The notes beneath the pieces were generated by a model. The model made no database searches, had not been told where the DNA came from, and worked only from the letters and a program-made list of their open reading frames with translations. The position numbers were made by a program, and so were the translations under genes. Positions 1 through 7,884 of a stretch of 34,275 nt of DNA are shown piece after piece (within the stretch, counting starts at the first letter, position 1; each line of letters opens with the position of its first letter). Source of the DNA: Planctomycetaceae bacterium (GTDB lineage Bacteria; Planctomycetota; Phycisphaerae; Phycisphaerales; SM1A02). The stretch covers positions 9,202 through 43,476 of the forward strand of contig JAJTGK010000043.1 in the NCBI GenBank assembly GCA_021297815.1. The letters are read 5' to 3'.

Positions 1-470
1 CGCACCGCGGCGGCCTCGAGCCGCAGGTTGGCCACCGCGGCCGTCTGCGAACGGCTGCGGTAGATCGCATCGGGGTCTGGCCTGTTCTTGTCGGCAAGCG
101 CCTCTGCCCATGCAGGCATCGCGGGCAGCACTGCCGCCACGCCGAGGTTCGCAAGCACCGCCTCGGCCCGCGCCGCCAGGCGGTCGGCCGCGGCGGTCGC
201 GCCCACAAGCCGCCCGTGGCGCACGAGCGCCGCATCGAGCGACGCCCGCAGCTTCTCGCCGTTCACGCGCGCCACCTCGAGGCAGTGCGGGCACACGGGC
301 TCGCCGATCGCCTTCGCGCACCGCGTGCAGAAGAGCGACCACCGCGGCACCGCGCAACGGCACGCCGCCGCGGCGCCGACCGCCCGTTCGACGCCACAAC
401 CCGCGCAACGCTCGACGGTGCGCGCGGCGATCAGGGGACGGGCGGAGAGGGAGGGGGTTCCTGCGGACAT
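1..470 (-). CDS. Zinc-ribbon protein, C-terminus beyond left edge
   Basis: This frame is missing from the ORF track because it has no stop inside the window. Reading the minus strand from the ATG at 470 gives an open frame of about 156 residues with consistently G/C third positions. The first 65 residues carry eight cysteines in pairs: CAGC at 22-25, CRC at 37-39, CTRC at 48-51 and CPHC at 60-63. This is the look of a double zinc ribbon. The remainder is alanine-rich and probably helical. The start lies 58 bp downstream of the cobalamin-protein stop, with a weak hairpin (GCCGTC/GACGGC) at 494-509 between them. I do not recognise the family. Zinc binding is inferred from the Cys spacing only. 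Confidence 0.6.
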   Translation of the reverse strand, partial: MSAGTPSLSARPLIAARTVERCAGCGVERAVGAAAACRCAVPRWSLFCTRCAKAIGEPVCPHCLEVARVNGEKLRASLDAALVRHGRLVGATAAADRLAARAEAVLANLGVAAVLPAMPAWAEALADKNRPDPDAIYRSRSQTAAVANLRLEAAAV

Positions 471-528
471 CTCGAGGGGGAGACGATATCCGCGCCGTCA
501 CAAGACGGCTTTCAGTCAGCGCTCGGAC

Positions 529-1614
529 TCACCCGACCAGCCGCTTCGCGACTTTCACCGCTTCGGTGGCCGAGCAGGCGCAGCCGTCGGCCCCGACGAC
601 CTGCCAGAGGTCGGGGATCGAGCAGAAGGCGCCGCCGCCGACCATGATCGGGACATCGGCGGGGCCCGTCTCGGCGCGGAGCGCGGCCACGGCGTCGGTC
701 ATCGTGCGCACGGTCAGGCCTGTGCTCGCCGAAAGGGCGATCAGGTCGTAGCCGCCTGCAGCCGCGGTCTCGCGCAGCCGCTCGATCAGGTCGCCCGTGG
801 GCATGTTGGCGCCGAGGCACTCGACATCGAAGCCCTCGCTCTCGAGGAGGTCGGCGACCATGCGGATGCCGATGTCGTGCAGGTCGCCGCCCACGCTCGC
901 GGCCAGGACGCGCAGGCCGTTCGGCGTCGCACGCGGCAGCTTCATGCGTAGGATGGCCATCGCCGACTGCGTCGCGGCGGTCACATAGTGTTCGTCGGCA
1001 ACGGTCGCTTCCTTCAGGTGCCAGAGCCGGCCGACCTCGCTCAGCGCGGGCCCGATGACCGTCTCGTAGACCTCGGCCACCGACTTGCCCGAGCGCACGG
1101 CGTCGAGCAGCACATCGACCGCCTTCGACTGGTGGCGCTCGAGGAGATGCATCAGGTAGAGCCGCGCGCGCGTGCCATCGACGCCTTCGTGGTCGAGCAC
1201 CGACGGCGCCGCCGCATCGACGGCGTTCGCGACGGGCTTGCGCAGCGCGGCGATGCCCTCGGCGACCACGCGGCACGCGCGCGTCGCCACCTGCGACGGG
1301 AGTTCCGCCCGCAGCGTCTCGTCGAGCGCGAGCAGGCTGTCGACGAGGTCGGCCTCGTCCATCTCACGCGCCGCGAAGGCCGCGCGCGCCCACTCGACCG
1401 AGTTCACGAAGATCGCGGGGCGGTCGGCTGCGATCGCCTCGGCGAGGTACTGCAGGCGGTTGACGAACTCGCCCTTCCAGAGGTCGCGGCCCTCGGGCCC
1501 GTAGCGCGCCTCGAGGTCGACGCGCCGCTCGTACAGGAGCGACAGCGACCACTCCGCGAGCGCGCGCGAGACGCCGTCGATCGATTCAGCGAACTGCCTG
1601 TCGAGGGGGAGCAT
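529..1614 (-). CDS. Stand-alone cobalamin-binding protein with CarH-like light-sensing motifs
   Basis: The 361-residue protein has an N-terminal helical domain of unknown type (about 1-135), a B12 cap domain (about 145-230) and a Rossmann-like B12-binding domain (about 233-361). The B12 domain has the base-off signature DLHDIG (D244, H246, G249), where the His is the usual lower cobalt ligand. The cap carries W198-H199 followed by E208-H209, which is the W-x9-EH motif of the CarH/LitR adenosylcobalamin photoreceptors; the His after the Trp is the upper ligand in light-exposed CarH. No MerR DNA-binding domain is present, so any output must go through a partner protein. I chose the ATG at 1614; a GTG at 1635 would add seven residues. 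An alternative is a corrinoid methyltransferase-type protein, but no methyltransferase gene is nearby. Confidence 0.8.
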   Translation of the reverse strand: MLPLDRQFAESIDGVSRALAEWSLSLLYERRVDLEARYGPEGRDLWKGEFVNRLQYLAEAIAADRPAIFVNSVEWARAAFAAREMDEADLVDSLLALDETLRAELPSQVATRACRVVAEGIAALRKPVANAVDAAAPSVLDHEGVDGTRARLYLMHLLERHQSKAVDVLLDAVRSGKSVAEVYETVIGPALSEVGRLWHLKEATVADEHYVTAATQSAMAILRMKLPRATPNGLRVLAASVGGDLHDIGIRMVADLLESEGFDVECLGANMPTGDLIERLRETAAAGGYDLIALSASTGLTVRTMTDAVAALRAETGPADVPIMVGGGAFCSIPDLWQVVGADGCACSATEAVKVAKRLVG

Positions 1615-1689
1615 GGCTCGGACGGGGGTTTCCACGGCGGCACCGTCTTCGGCGGTTGGCGCGGTCGGATTCGGCCAACCGCGGGCGCA

Positions 1690-3702
1690 TCATCGCGATT
1701 TTGGGCCCGCGCGCTCGGCTAGGCTGCCCGAGGGCCTGCCCGTGAGCTGCGCGTGCCGCAGCAGGTACTTCGTGGTCACGATCATGACCGTCGCGTGCGA
1801 CCAGGTCAGCGGGCTCACGGATATCGGAGCACCCGAATAGGGGTCGAACTGCTCGGCAAGCACGCCCGAGGGCAGCGCGCGGTCGGCCGTCCAATGGAGG
1901 TACGGCAGCGCCAGCTCGAGCTCCTCGACCGTCTCCGCCTTCTCGACGAGCCACTGCGCGACCCACAGCGAGCAGATCACCCACGGGTTGCCCGGCACAT
2001 CGCCGAGGTTCGTGTGCTCGACGCGGTGGTAGTAGTCGTTCTCGTAGCGCGCCATGCCGCCGATGTGGGTCTTCACCCACAGCCGCTCGCGCAGCGCCTC
2101 CATCTGCGCCACGACCTTCGGGTCGCTCGCGCTCATCGCGCCGAACGCGAACAGCGCGAACGCGCTCGAGTCGAGCGTCATGTCGAGGCGGTAGGTCCCG
2201 TCGGGAAGCGGCGTCGCCATGCGGGCGAAGCGCCCGCGGTCGGGCTCCCACATGTGCCGCAGCATCGCGCCGCGCATGCGCTCGGCGCCCTCGTTGTACT
2301 CGGCGGCGCGGTCGAACGCGCCCATGTCCTGCGCGAAGCTCGCGGCGGCCTTCAGCGCGCCGATCGTCGAGGCGACCGTGAAGAGGTGCACGCCGCGGCG
2401 CTCCTCCCACAGGTCCCACGACTGCTGCGGCAGCCCGTTGTGGTCGCGGTATCGGAGGAGCCAGTTCGCAGGCTCGACCACCAGCGTGTTGTAGGTCGTC
2501 TTGATGAACTCGACATCGCGGAACACCTGGAAATGCCTGCGCAGCGCCCAGATCACGAGCGAGGTCTCGTCCTGCTGGATCGGCAGCACGCGCTGCCCGT
2601 CGAGCACCGACGGATGCCAGCTCGACGCCAGCGTGCCCGTCGGGTTGTACTTGTGCAGGAAGTAGCCTTCCTTCGAGATCACCTTCTCGCAGAAGCGGAA
2701 GAAGTTCCGCGACAGCTCGCCGTGGCCCGAGAGGACGAGCGCGTGCGACACGAGCGCGCCGTCGCGCGGCCACATGTACGAGTAGGTGTCGCCCGCGAAG
2801 TGCGTGATGTCGTAGTCGTTCGCGGCGATGATCGCGCCGTCGTTGTCGATCTGCGTGCGGCAGATGATCTGGCTGCGCACATAGAGGTCGCGCACGCGCT
2901 CGGGGAGCGGCGACAGGTCGATCGGCTCCTTCAGCGCCCACAGCCGCCAGTACGCCTCGGTGCGGTCCATCATGCGCTGCGGCGTCTTCGTGCGCACCTT
3001 CTCGTTGAGCGAGAGCACCGCGTCGTGCGTGCGGCCCGCGGCCAGCCAGCAGTACAGGCTTCCCGAGCCCCACGGCGACAGCGCGAGCGCGAAGCCGATG
3101 GTCGAGTCGACCGAGCCCTGCGCGATCGAATGCCGCGACAGCAGGCCGTCTTCCGCGTCGCGCCAGGTGCCTTCGGCGTCGCCGATGCGCTTCGCGCCCG
3201 TGGCCCAGTAGTCGACGCCGAAGCGGCCCGACGAGCAGCCGTTCAGCAGGAAGTAGACATTGTCCTTGTAGTGGACGAGGCCCGCCGACTGCGGGTCGAA
3301 CATCACCGTGTCGCCGACGGGCGACTCGTTGACGCTGATGTCGTGGTGGAAGAAGACGCGGACATCGCGCGGCTTGCCGAGGATGTCGGTCACCACCACG
3401 CGGCGGAAGTACACGGGGCTCCAGTAGTCGACCGCGTCGTTGCACACGAGCTCGATGCCGAGCCGCTCGTGGCGCAGGCGAACCTCGGTGACCATCGTGT
3501 CGGGCTTGTAGCGCAGGTCGCGCGTCCAGCCAGGCGAGTCGATCCACGCGAACTGGCCGTCGGCCCACACGCCGAAGCGCTGCAGGTGGCCGCCCGTGTG
3601 GTTCGGCTGCCCGACATGCGGCCAGTAGAGGTCGCGCATGCGGTACTGGTCGTCGAACGCGACGAGCATCTCACCGTTGCCGACGGGGATGTTGCGGGGC
3701 AT
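1690..3702 (-). CDS. Glycoside hydrolase family 15 (glucoamylase-like)
   Basis: The 670-residue protein has an N-terminal beta-sandwich region (about 1-260) and a C-terminal (alpha/alpha)6 barrel. GH15 hallmarks are visible: SYMWPRDGALVSHAL near residue 308, the general-acid region DLWEERRGVH near 430-439, and LAEQFDPYSG near the C-terminus with the likely catalytic base. The family hydrolyses alpha-glucosidic bonds of starch, maltodextrins or trehalose; substrate cannot be decided here. No signal peptide is seen, so a cytoplasmic role in storage-polysaccharide turnover is likely. The last 20 residues are a poorly conserved basic tail. The gene stands alone, with 75 bp to the cobalamin gene downstream. 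A possible -10 (TAGACT on the minus strand, 3763-3768) sits about 60 bp upstream of the ATG. Confidence 0.9.
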   Translation of the reverse strand: MPRNIPVGNGEMLVAFDDQYRMRDLYWPHVGQPNHTGGHLQRFGVWADGQFAWIDSPGWTRDLRYKPDTMVTEVRLRHERLGIELVCNDAVDYWSPVYFRRVVVTDILGKPRDVRVFFHHDISVNESPVGDTVMFDPQSAGLVHYKDNVYFLLNGCSSGRFGVDYWATGAKRIGDAEGTWRDAEDGLLSRHSIAQGSVDSTIGFALALSPWGSGSLYCWLAAGRTHDAVLSLNEKVRTKTPQRMMDRTEAYWRLWALKEPIDLSPLPERVRDLYVRSQIICRTQIDNDGAIIAANDYDITHFAGDTYSYMWPRDGALVSHALVLSGHGELSRNFFRFCEKVISKEGYFLHKYNPTGTLASSWHPSVLDGQRVLPIQQDETSLVIWALRRHFQVFRDVEFIKTTYNTLVVEPANWLLRYRDHNGLPQQSWDLWEERRGVHLFTVASTIGALKAAASFAQDMGAFDRAAEYNEGAERMRGAMLRHMWEPDRGRFARMATPLPDGTYRLDMTLDSSAFALFAFGAMSASDPKVVAQMEALRERLWVKTHIGGMARYENDYYHRVEHTNLGDVPGNPWVICSLWVAQWLVEKAETVEELELALPYLHWTADRALPSGVLAEQFDPYSGAPISVSPLTWSHATVMIVTTKYLLRHAQLTGRPSGSLAERAGPKSR

Positions 3703-3762
3703 GCGCTCGGGACCTCGTGCTTCGTTGCGACGCGGACACCGCTCGGTGCCCGCAGGGAGTTC

Positions 3763-3768
3763 AGTCTA
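3763..3768 (-). promoter_or_regulatory. Possible -10 element of the GH15 gene
   Basis: TAGACT on the minus strand in the 84-bp gap between fliN and the GH15 gene. It resembles TAGTCT seen before rpsL. No convincing -35 was found. Confidence 0.25.
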
Positions 3769-3786
3769 CGCGTGGATCGATTCGCC

Positions 3787-4056
3787 TTAGCGGCCGCCGA
3801 GCGCGGCGACGCGCTCCGTCACGGCACCGACGCCCGTCAGGCGGACGCCGAAGTTCTCGCCGACCTTCACCGCACGGCCCGTGCCGATCCGCGTCGAGTT
3901 GACGAGGACATCGAGGTCGCCATCGACCTTCTTCGGAAGCTCGATGATCGAGCCGTGGGTCAGCGCCGTCACCTCGGACAGCGACATGCGCCTCTCCGCG
4001 ATCTGGACGATCAGCGGAACCTCGAGGCGGAGGATGCGGGACAGGTCACTCGGCAT
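3787..4056 (-). CDS. fliN: FliN-type flagellar motor switch protein (SpoA domain)
   Basis: The 89-residue protein is almost entirely one SpoA/FliN_FliM C-terminal domain: LEVPLIVQIAERRMSLSEV, then HGSIIELPKKVDGDLDVLVN and GRAVKVGENFGVRLT. FliN forms the lower C-ring of the flagellar switch and binds FliM/FliH; related SpoA proteins serve type III secretion. I chose the ATG at 4056 because AGGGA precedes it and the 30 residues upstream look non-coding. The 89-residue length matches a minimal FliN. No other flagellar gene lies beside it, so it is an orphan copy. The right-hand FlgT-like proteins are the only other possible flagellar link in the window. Confidence 0.85.
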   Translation of the reverse strand: MPSDLSRILRLEVPLIVQIAERRMSLSEVTALTHGSIIELPKKVDGDLDVLVNSTRIGTGRAVKVGENFGVRLTGVGAVTERVAALGGR

Positions 4057-4142
4057 GGCTTCCCTATCGACCAATGGCGGGGGGTGCCTTTGGCGGGGGA
4101 CGGAGGGTCCGCGGTGATTTCCACGGACACGGTGAGAAGCAG

Positions 4143-4182
4143 CCACCGCGCGGTGGTCTTTGCCCGAAATCAGCCGATTTCG
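4143..4182. other. Two inverted repeats in the fabF-fliN gap
   Basis: The 180-bp gap between the fabF stop and the fliN start contains a perfect 14-bp palindrome CCACCGCGCGGTGG (4143-4156) and a 7-bp inverted repeat CGAAATC/GATTTCG with a 4-nt loop (4165-4182). Neither is followed by a T-run on the minus strand, so these are not clear terminators. They may be a weak terminator or an operator for fliN. Confidence 0.3.
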
Positions 4183-4236
4183 TCGGGTACGGGGGGCTTC
4201 GCCTGTCTTGGTCGCCCAGCTGCGGGCGCCCGCGGG

Positions 4237-5493
4237 TCAGGAGAACCGCTTGAACACCAGGCTCACATTGTGGCCGCCGAAGCCGAAGGTGTTGTTCAGC
4301 GTGACATCGACCTTCCGCTCCTGCGCCACATTGGCCACGAAGTTGAGGTCGAAGCCCTCGTCGGGGTTGTCGAGGTTGATCGTCGGGGCGAGAACGCCCT
4401 CGTAGATCGCCATGATGGCCGCCACCGACTCGATGCCGCCCGCCGCGCCGAGGGCGTGGCCCGTCATCGACTTCGTGGAGCTCATGGCGAGGCGGTAGGC
4501 GTGCTCGCCGAACAGGCGCTTGACCGCGGTGACCTCGGCCTTGTCGCCCTGCGGGGTCGAGGTGCCGTGCGCGTTGATGTAGCCGACATCGCTCGCGTGC
4601 ACGCCCGCGTCGCGGAGCGCGACCTCCATCGCCTTGAACGCGCCCGAGCCCTGCTCGTCTGGCGCGGCGATGTGGTGGGCGTCGCCCGTCGCGCCGAAGC
4701 CGACGAGCTCGCAGTAGATGCGGGCGCCGCGCTTCTTCGCGTGCTCGAGCTCCTCGAGGACGAGGATGGCCGCGCCCTCGGACAGCACGAAGCCGTCGCG
4801 ATCGCGGTCGAACGGGCGCGAGGCCTTGGTGGGCGCGTCGTTGCGGGTCGAGAGCGCCTTCATCGACGCGAAGGCCGAGAGCGTGAGCGGCGTGATCGCC
4901 GCCTCGGAGCCGCCCGCGACCATCACATCGCAGTCGCCGCGCTGGATCATCTGCATGGCGATGCCGATCGCGTGGCCGCTCGAGGCGCAGGCCGACGCGA
5001 CGGCCGTGCTCGGACCCTTCAGGTTCAGCTGGATCGACACATTGCCGGGCGCCGCGTTGACCATGAGACGCGGCACGACGAACGGGCTGACGCGACGCGG
5101 TCCCGTCTCGAGGAGCTTCTTGTGCCCCTCCTCCATGGTGAGCACGCCGCCGATGCCCGATCCGATGATCGTGCCGTGGCGGTACGGGTCGCCCGCGCTG
5201 CGGAAGTCGAACCCCGAATCACGCGCCGCCTCGTCGGCGGCGACCATGGCCATCAGCGCCACGCGGTCGATGCGCTTCTGCTCGCGGCCATCGACCACCG
5301 ACGAGGCGTCGAAATCGTGGATTTCGCCCGCGAAACGCACGGTCCAGTCGTCGTTCTGCGGGAAGGTCCGCAGCGGCGTGATGCCCGAACACCCGTCCTT
5401 CATGGCCGACCAGGTCTTGGGGGCCGAAGTGCCGAGGTTCGAGATGGCTCCCATCCCCGTGACGACGACGCGGCGCAGTTGGATGGTCCTCAT
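4237..5493 (-). CDS. fabF: 3-oxoacyl-ACP synthase II (KAS II)
   Basis: FabF elongates acyl-ACP by condensation with malonyl-ACP in type II fatty acid synthesis in the cytoplasm. The 418-residue length is normal. The Cys-His-His triad is present: C169 in SACASSGHAIG, H309 in NAHGTSTPQGD and H346 in KSMTGHALGAAGG, with K341 before it. The start ATG at 5493 is followed directly by the beta-strand RRVVVTGMGA. It is the last gene of the fabG-acp-acp-fabF run, 24 bp after the second acyl carrier protein, and probably shares its transcript. The active-site context SACASSG differs from the common TACATGT but is within KAS variation. Confidence 0.97.
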   Translation of the reverse strand: MRTIQLRRVVVTGMGAISNLGTSAPKTWSAMKDGCSGITPLRTFPQNDDWTVRFAGEIHDFDASSVVDGREQKRIDRVALMAMVAADEAARDSGFDFRSAGDPYRHGTIIGSGIGGVLTMEEGHKKLLETGPRRVSPFVVPRLMVNAAPGNVSIQLNLKGPSTAVASACASSGHAIGIAMQMIQRGDCDVMVAGGSEAAITPLTLSAFASMKALSTRNDAPTKASRPFDRDRDGFVLSEGAAILVLEELEHAKKRGARIYCELVGFGATGDAHHIAAPDEQGSGAFKAMEVALRDAGVHASDVGYINAHGTSTPQGDKAEVTAVKRLFGEHAYRLAMSSTKSMTGHALGAAGGIESVAAIMAIYEGVLAPTINLDNPDEGFDLNFVANVAQERKVDVTLNNTFGFGGHNVSLVFKRFS

Positions 5494-5517
5494 GGGCGGT
5501 CTCGCGTGGGGCGTTGG

Positions 5518-5772
5518 TCAGCCGCCCTTGAGGGCGCGGCTCACATGGTCGATCGCGTCGGCGACCGTCCGCAACTTGGTGGCGGCATCATCCGAGATCG
5601 AGATCTCGAACAGATCCTCGAACTCCATCATGAGCTCGGCCTTGTCGAGGCTGTCGCAGATCTTGTCGAACTCGCTCGAGCGCGTGACCTCCGACTTGGC
5701 GACGCCAAGCTGGTCCGCGATGGCCTCGACGACCTTCGCCTCGATCTCGGAATCCGACAGCGACTCAGACAC
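5518..5772 (-). CDS. Second, divergent acyl carrier protein
   Basis: The 84-residue protein has the ACP four-helix pattern. D40-S41-L42 supplies the serine for the 4-phosphopantetheine arm. It differs from the adjacent canonical ACP around the site: ICDSLDKAELMMEFEDLF replaces LNADSLDIVELLMEFEGQF, and the loop before it is shorter (SSEFDKICDSL). The start is GTG at 5772, supported by AAGGAG on the minus strand just upstream. It sits 63 bp after the canonical acpP and 24 bp before fabF. It may be a specialised carrier (lipid A, a modified acyl chain or a secondary product) or a redundant copy; the sequence alone does not decide. Confidence 0.9.
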   Translation of the reverse strand: MSESLSDSEIEAKVVEAIADQLGVAKSEVTRSSEFDKICDSLDKAELMMEFEDLFEISISDDAATKLRTVADAIDHVSRALKGG

Positions 5773-5835
5773 GCGCGGTCTCCTTCGGGCTCTCCGCAGC
5801 GGCGGCGCAGGCCCCGCATGCGCGGGGCGCTGGCG

Positions 5836-6081
5836 TCAGCCCTGGCGGTTCGCCTTGATGAAGTCGATGGCCTGACCCACGGTGTGGATCTTCTCGGCCT
5901 GCTCGTCGGGGATCTTGGTGCCGAACTGGCCCTCGAACTCCATGAGCAGCTCGACGATGTCGAGGCTGTCGGCGTTCAGGTCGTTCGTGAAGCTCGTCTC
6001 CCGAGTGATCGCCTCAGGCTCCGTATCGGTGTGCTGGGCAACGATCTCGATGACCTTCTTCTCGATCTCGGCGTCGGTCAC
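5836..6081 (-). CDS. acpP: Acyl carrier protein
   Basis: The 81-residue canonical ACP carries the growing acyl chain on a phosphopantetheine attached to S39 in NADSLDIVEL. The acidic helix II after it (DIVELLMEFE) is the usual docking face for Fab enzymes. The start is GTG at 6081, preceded by AAAGGAG at good spacing. Its 176-bp upstream gap to fabG contains a strong -10-like TATATT on the minus strand, so it probably has its own promoter besides fabG readthrough. This fits the high demand for ACP. Confidence 0.96.
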   Translation of the reverse strand: MTDAEIEKKVIEIVAQHTDTEPEAITRETSFTNDLNADSLDIVELLMEFEGQFGTKIPDEQAEKIHTVGQAIDFIKANRQG

Positions 6082-6179
6082 GGTCTACTCCTTTGGTGGG
6101 CGTATGCCCGTCGGGTGGCGGTTGCCAGCCCTCGGGGCGTGCTGCGGGGCCTCGGAGGAGGCGTCCGTCAGGGCGTCGG

Positions 6180-6185
6180 AATATA
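6180..6185 (-). promoter_or_regulatory. Candidate -10 box for acpP
   Basis: TATATT on the minus strand in the fabG-acpP gap, the most AT-rich spot in this GC-rich area. It would put the start site roughly 90 nt upstream of the acpP GTG. No consensus -35 is seen at 17 bp. Confidence 0.4.
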
Positions 6186-6257
6186 GCGAAAAGGGGTTGC
6201 GGCGGGAGGCCGTGGAACAAGTGGCATGGACGAAGCCATTACGGGACAGTTCCCGCC

Positions 6258-6992
6258 TCAGCTGGCCAGGCCGCCGTCGACGGCGATGACCTGCGCGGTC
6301 AGGTAGCCCGCCTCGTCGCTCGTCGCGTACGCGACCGCAGCGGCGATCTCCTCGGGCTTGCCGAACCGCTTCACGGGGATGTTGGGCAGGACGGCGGTCT
6401 TGACGGCGTCGCCGAGGATGTCGGTCATGTCGGTCTCGATGAACCCGGGGGCGATCACATTGGCGGTGATGCCCTTCGCGCCCATCTCCTTGGCCACGGT
6501 CTTCGAGAAGCCGACGAGCGCCGCCTTGGCCGCGGCGTAGTTCGCCTGCCCCGCGTTGCCCGTCAGGCCCGAGACGCTGCCGATGTTCACGATGCGCCCG
6601 AACTTGCCGCGCATCATCGGGCGGATGGCCGCGCGGCAGGCGACGAAGATCGAGCGCAGGTTCACATTGAGAACCTCGTCCCACTGCTCGTCGGTCATGC
6701 GCAGGAGCAGCGTGTCGCGGGTGATTCCCGCGTTGTTGACCAGGATGTCGAGCCGACCGTGCGTCTCGGCCACGGCCTCGACCATCGCGTTGACCGAGGC
6801 GCCGTCGGCCATGTCGCAGGGCCGAACCTCGCACGAGCCGCCTGCGGCCTTGATCGAGGCTTCGGTGGCCGCAAGGCCGTCGGCGCTTCGGGCGACCAGC
6901 ACCACATGGCGGCCGTCCTTGGCGAGGCGTTCTGCGATGGCCTTGCCGATACCGCGGCTGGCTCCCGTGACGATGGCGACGCGCTTGTCGAT
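6258..6992 (-). CDS. fabG: 3-oxoacyl-ACP reductase, apparent ATC start
   Basis: FabG reduces 3-oxoacyl-ACP with NADPH. The ORF track starts it at GTG 6905, but that removes the cofactor-binding strand. Reading upstream in frame gives DKRVAIVTGASRGIGKAIAE, so TGASRGIG is intact at residues 9-16. The catalytic set is S139 (NIGSVSG), Y152 and K156 (YAAAK). No ATG, GTG or TTG exists in frame before the motif. The only well-placed codon is ATC at 6992-6990, seven nt after GGAGGG, giving 244 residues, the normal FabG length. It is therefore a candidate AUC start or a sequencing error of ATG. A terminator lies just upstream, so fabG probably begins a new transcript. Confidence 0.9.
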   Translation of the reverse strand: MDKRVAIVTGASRGIGKAIAERLAKDGRHVVLVARSADGLAATEASIKAAGGSCEVRPCDMADGASVNAMVEAVAETHGRLDILVNNAGITRDTLLLRMTDEQWDEVLNVNLRSIFVACRAAIRPMMRGKFGRIVNIGSVSGLTGNAGQANYAAAKAALVGFSKTVAKEMGAKGITANVIAPGFIETDMTDILGDAVKTAVLPNIPVKRFGKPEEIAAAVAYATSDEAGYLTAQVIAVDGGLAS

Positions 6993-7045
6993 GGCTGGAC
7001 CCTCCGTCGCCGCGGTCGCGGCGAGCGGGCGGGATTCTACAGGTT

Positions 7046-7083
7046 CAAAAAGACACCGCGCGCGGCTGCTGCCACGCGCGGTG
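7046..7083 (-). terminator. Rho-independent terminator after the lipoprotein gene
   Basis: On the minus strand a 9-bp stem CACCGCGCG/CGCGCGGTG with a 12-nt loop is followed by TCTTTTT. It lies 21 bp past the lipoprotein stop and separates the rpmF-plsX-fabH-fabD unit from fabG. Confidence 0.8.
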
Positions 7084-7104
7084 CGATTCGAACGATTGAT
7101 GGCT

Positions 7105-7884
7105 TCACTTCGTGCCGAAGCCGGGCGCCTTCGGCGCGTCGATCGGCGCGCCAGGCGTGCGCTTGCCCTTCATGCCGCCAGGAGCGGACGGGGTCTCGAC
7201 GCCAGGGTCGGCCGCCGCGGACTCGGACTCCGTCTCGGTGAAGTCGCTCTGCGCCAGGGTGATGACCTCGTCGGGCTCGTCGGCCTTCGCGAGTTCGGCG
7301 CGGACTTCCTTGTACCAGACGCCGATCCAGTCGTCGCCCGTGAGCTTCTCCATGATCTTCGGCGGCGCGGCCACGGCCTCGAACTCGCCCGACTCGTCGC
7401 GCGAGGTGAACTGCCACAGCTGCGGCTCGAACGCCTCGGCGACATGGAACACGGCGAGCGCGCAGGCGTTGCCGTCTTCCTTGCCGCAGCGCACATCGAT
7501 GCGGGTCGTGGCGCCCGTCGCCTTCGAGAACTCGCCGCGCGAGACCATGCCGTCGAGGAGCACCGCGTCGGGGCCCGAGAGCATGGGCTTGAGCGCGTCG
7601 GCGTTGCCGCGCGCGAACGCGTCGAAGAACTTGAGCACCGCGATGCGGTCGGCGTCGTTGTCGGGCGCGCGCTCCTCGGGGAGGTTCACGCGGCCGTCGA
7701 TGTCGTAGCGCGCCATGAGCTCCTTGATCGGGGTGACCTTGGGAGCCTCGGGCTCGGGCGGCGGCGGGGGCGGCGCGACCTTCGCGACCGGCGGGGGGGC
7801 GTCTTCGGCGCATCCGACGAGGCCGCCTGCAAGCAGGGCGCCTGCCGCGACGGCAAGGGTGAGCGAGTTCTTAAGGAGCGTCAT
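7105..7884 (-). CDS. Putative lipoprotein encoded between fabD and fabG
   Basis: The 259-residue protein starts with a lipoprotein signal ending in the lipobox LVGC (Cys25). A proline-rich linker follows (PPPPPPEPEAP, about 37-50), then a mixed alpha/beta region (about 52-200) and a low-complexity tail rich in Pro, Gly and Ala. The middle part (LKFFDAFARGNADALKPML) resembles the opening helix of NTF2-like/SnoaL folds, a weak call. The start ATG overlaps the fabD stop by 14 bp, so translation is probably coupled. Its placement in a fatty-acid operon is unusual and may mean an envelope role tied to lipid supply. No defined function is recognised. Confidence 0.85.
   Translation of the reverse strand: MTLLKNSLTLAVAAGALLAGGLVGCAEDAPPPVAKVAPPPPPPEPEAPKVTPIKELMARYDIDGRVNLPEERAPDNDADRIAVLKFFDAFARGNADALKPMLSGPDAVLLDGMVSRGEFSKATGATTRIDVRCGKEDGNACALAVFHVAEAFEPQLWQFTSRDESGEFEAVAAPPKIMEKLTGDDWIGVWYKEVRAELAKADEPDEVITLAQSDFTETESESAAADPGVETPSAPGGMKGKRTPGAPIDAPKAPGFGTK

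Noticed and set aside
1753-6186. Plus-strand 1477-residue ORF
   Set aside because: It is antisense to the GH15, fliN, fabF and acp genes, with low-complexity Arg/His/Asp composition typical of GC-rich shadow frames.
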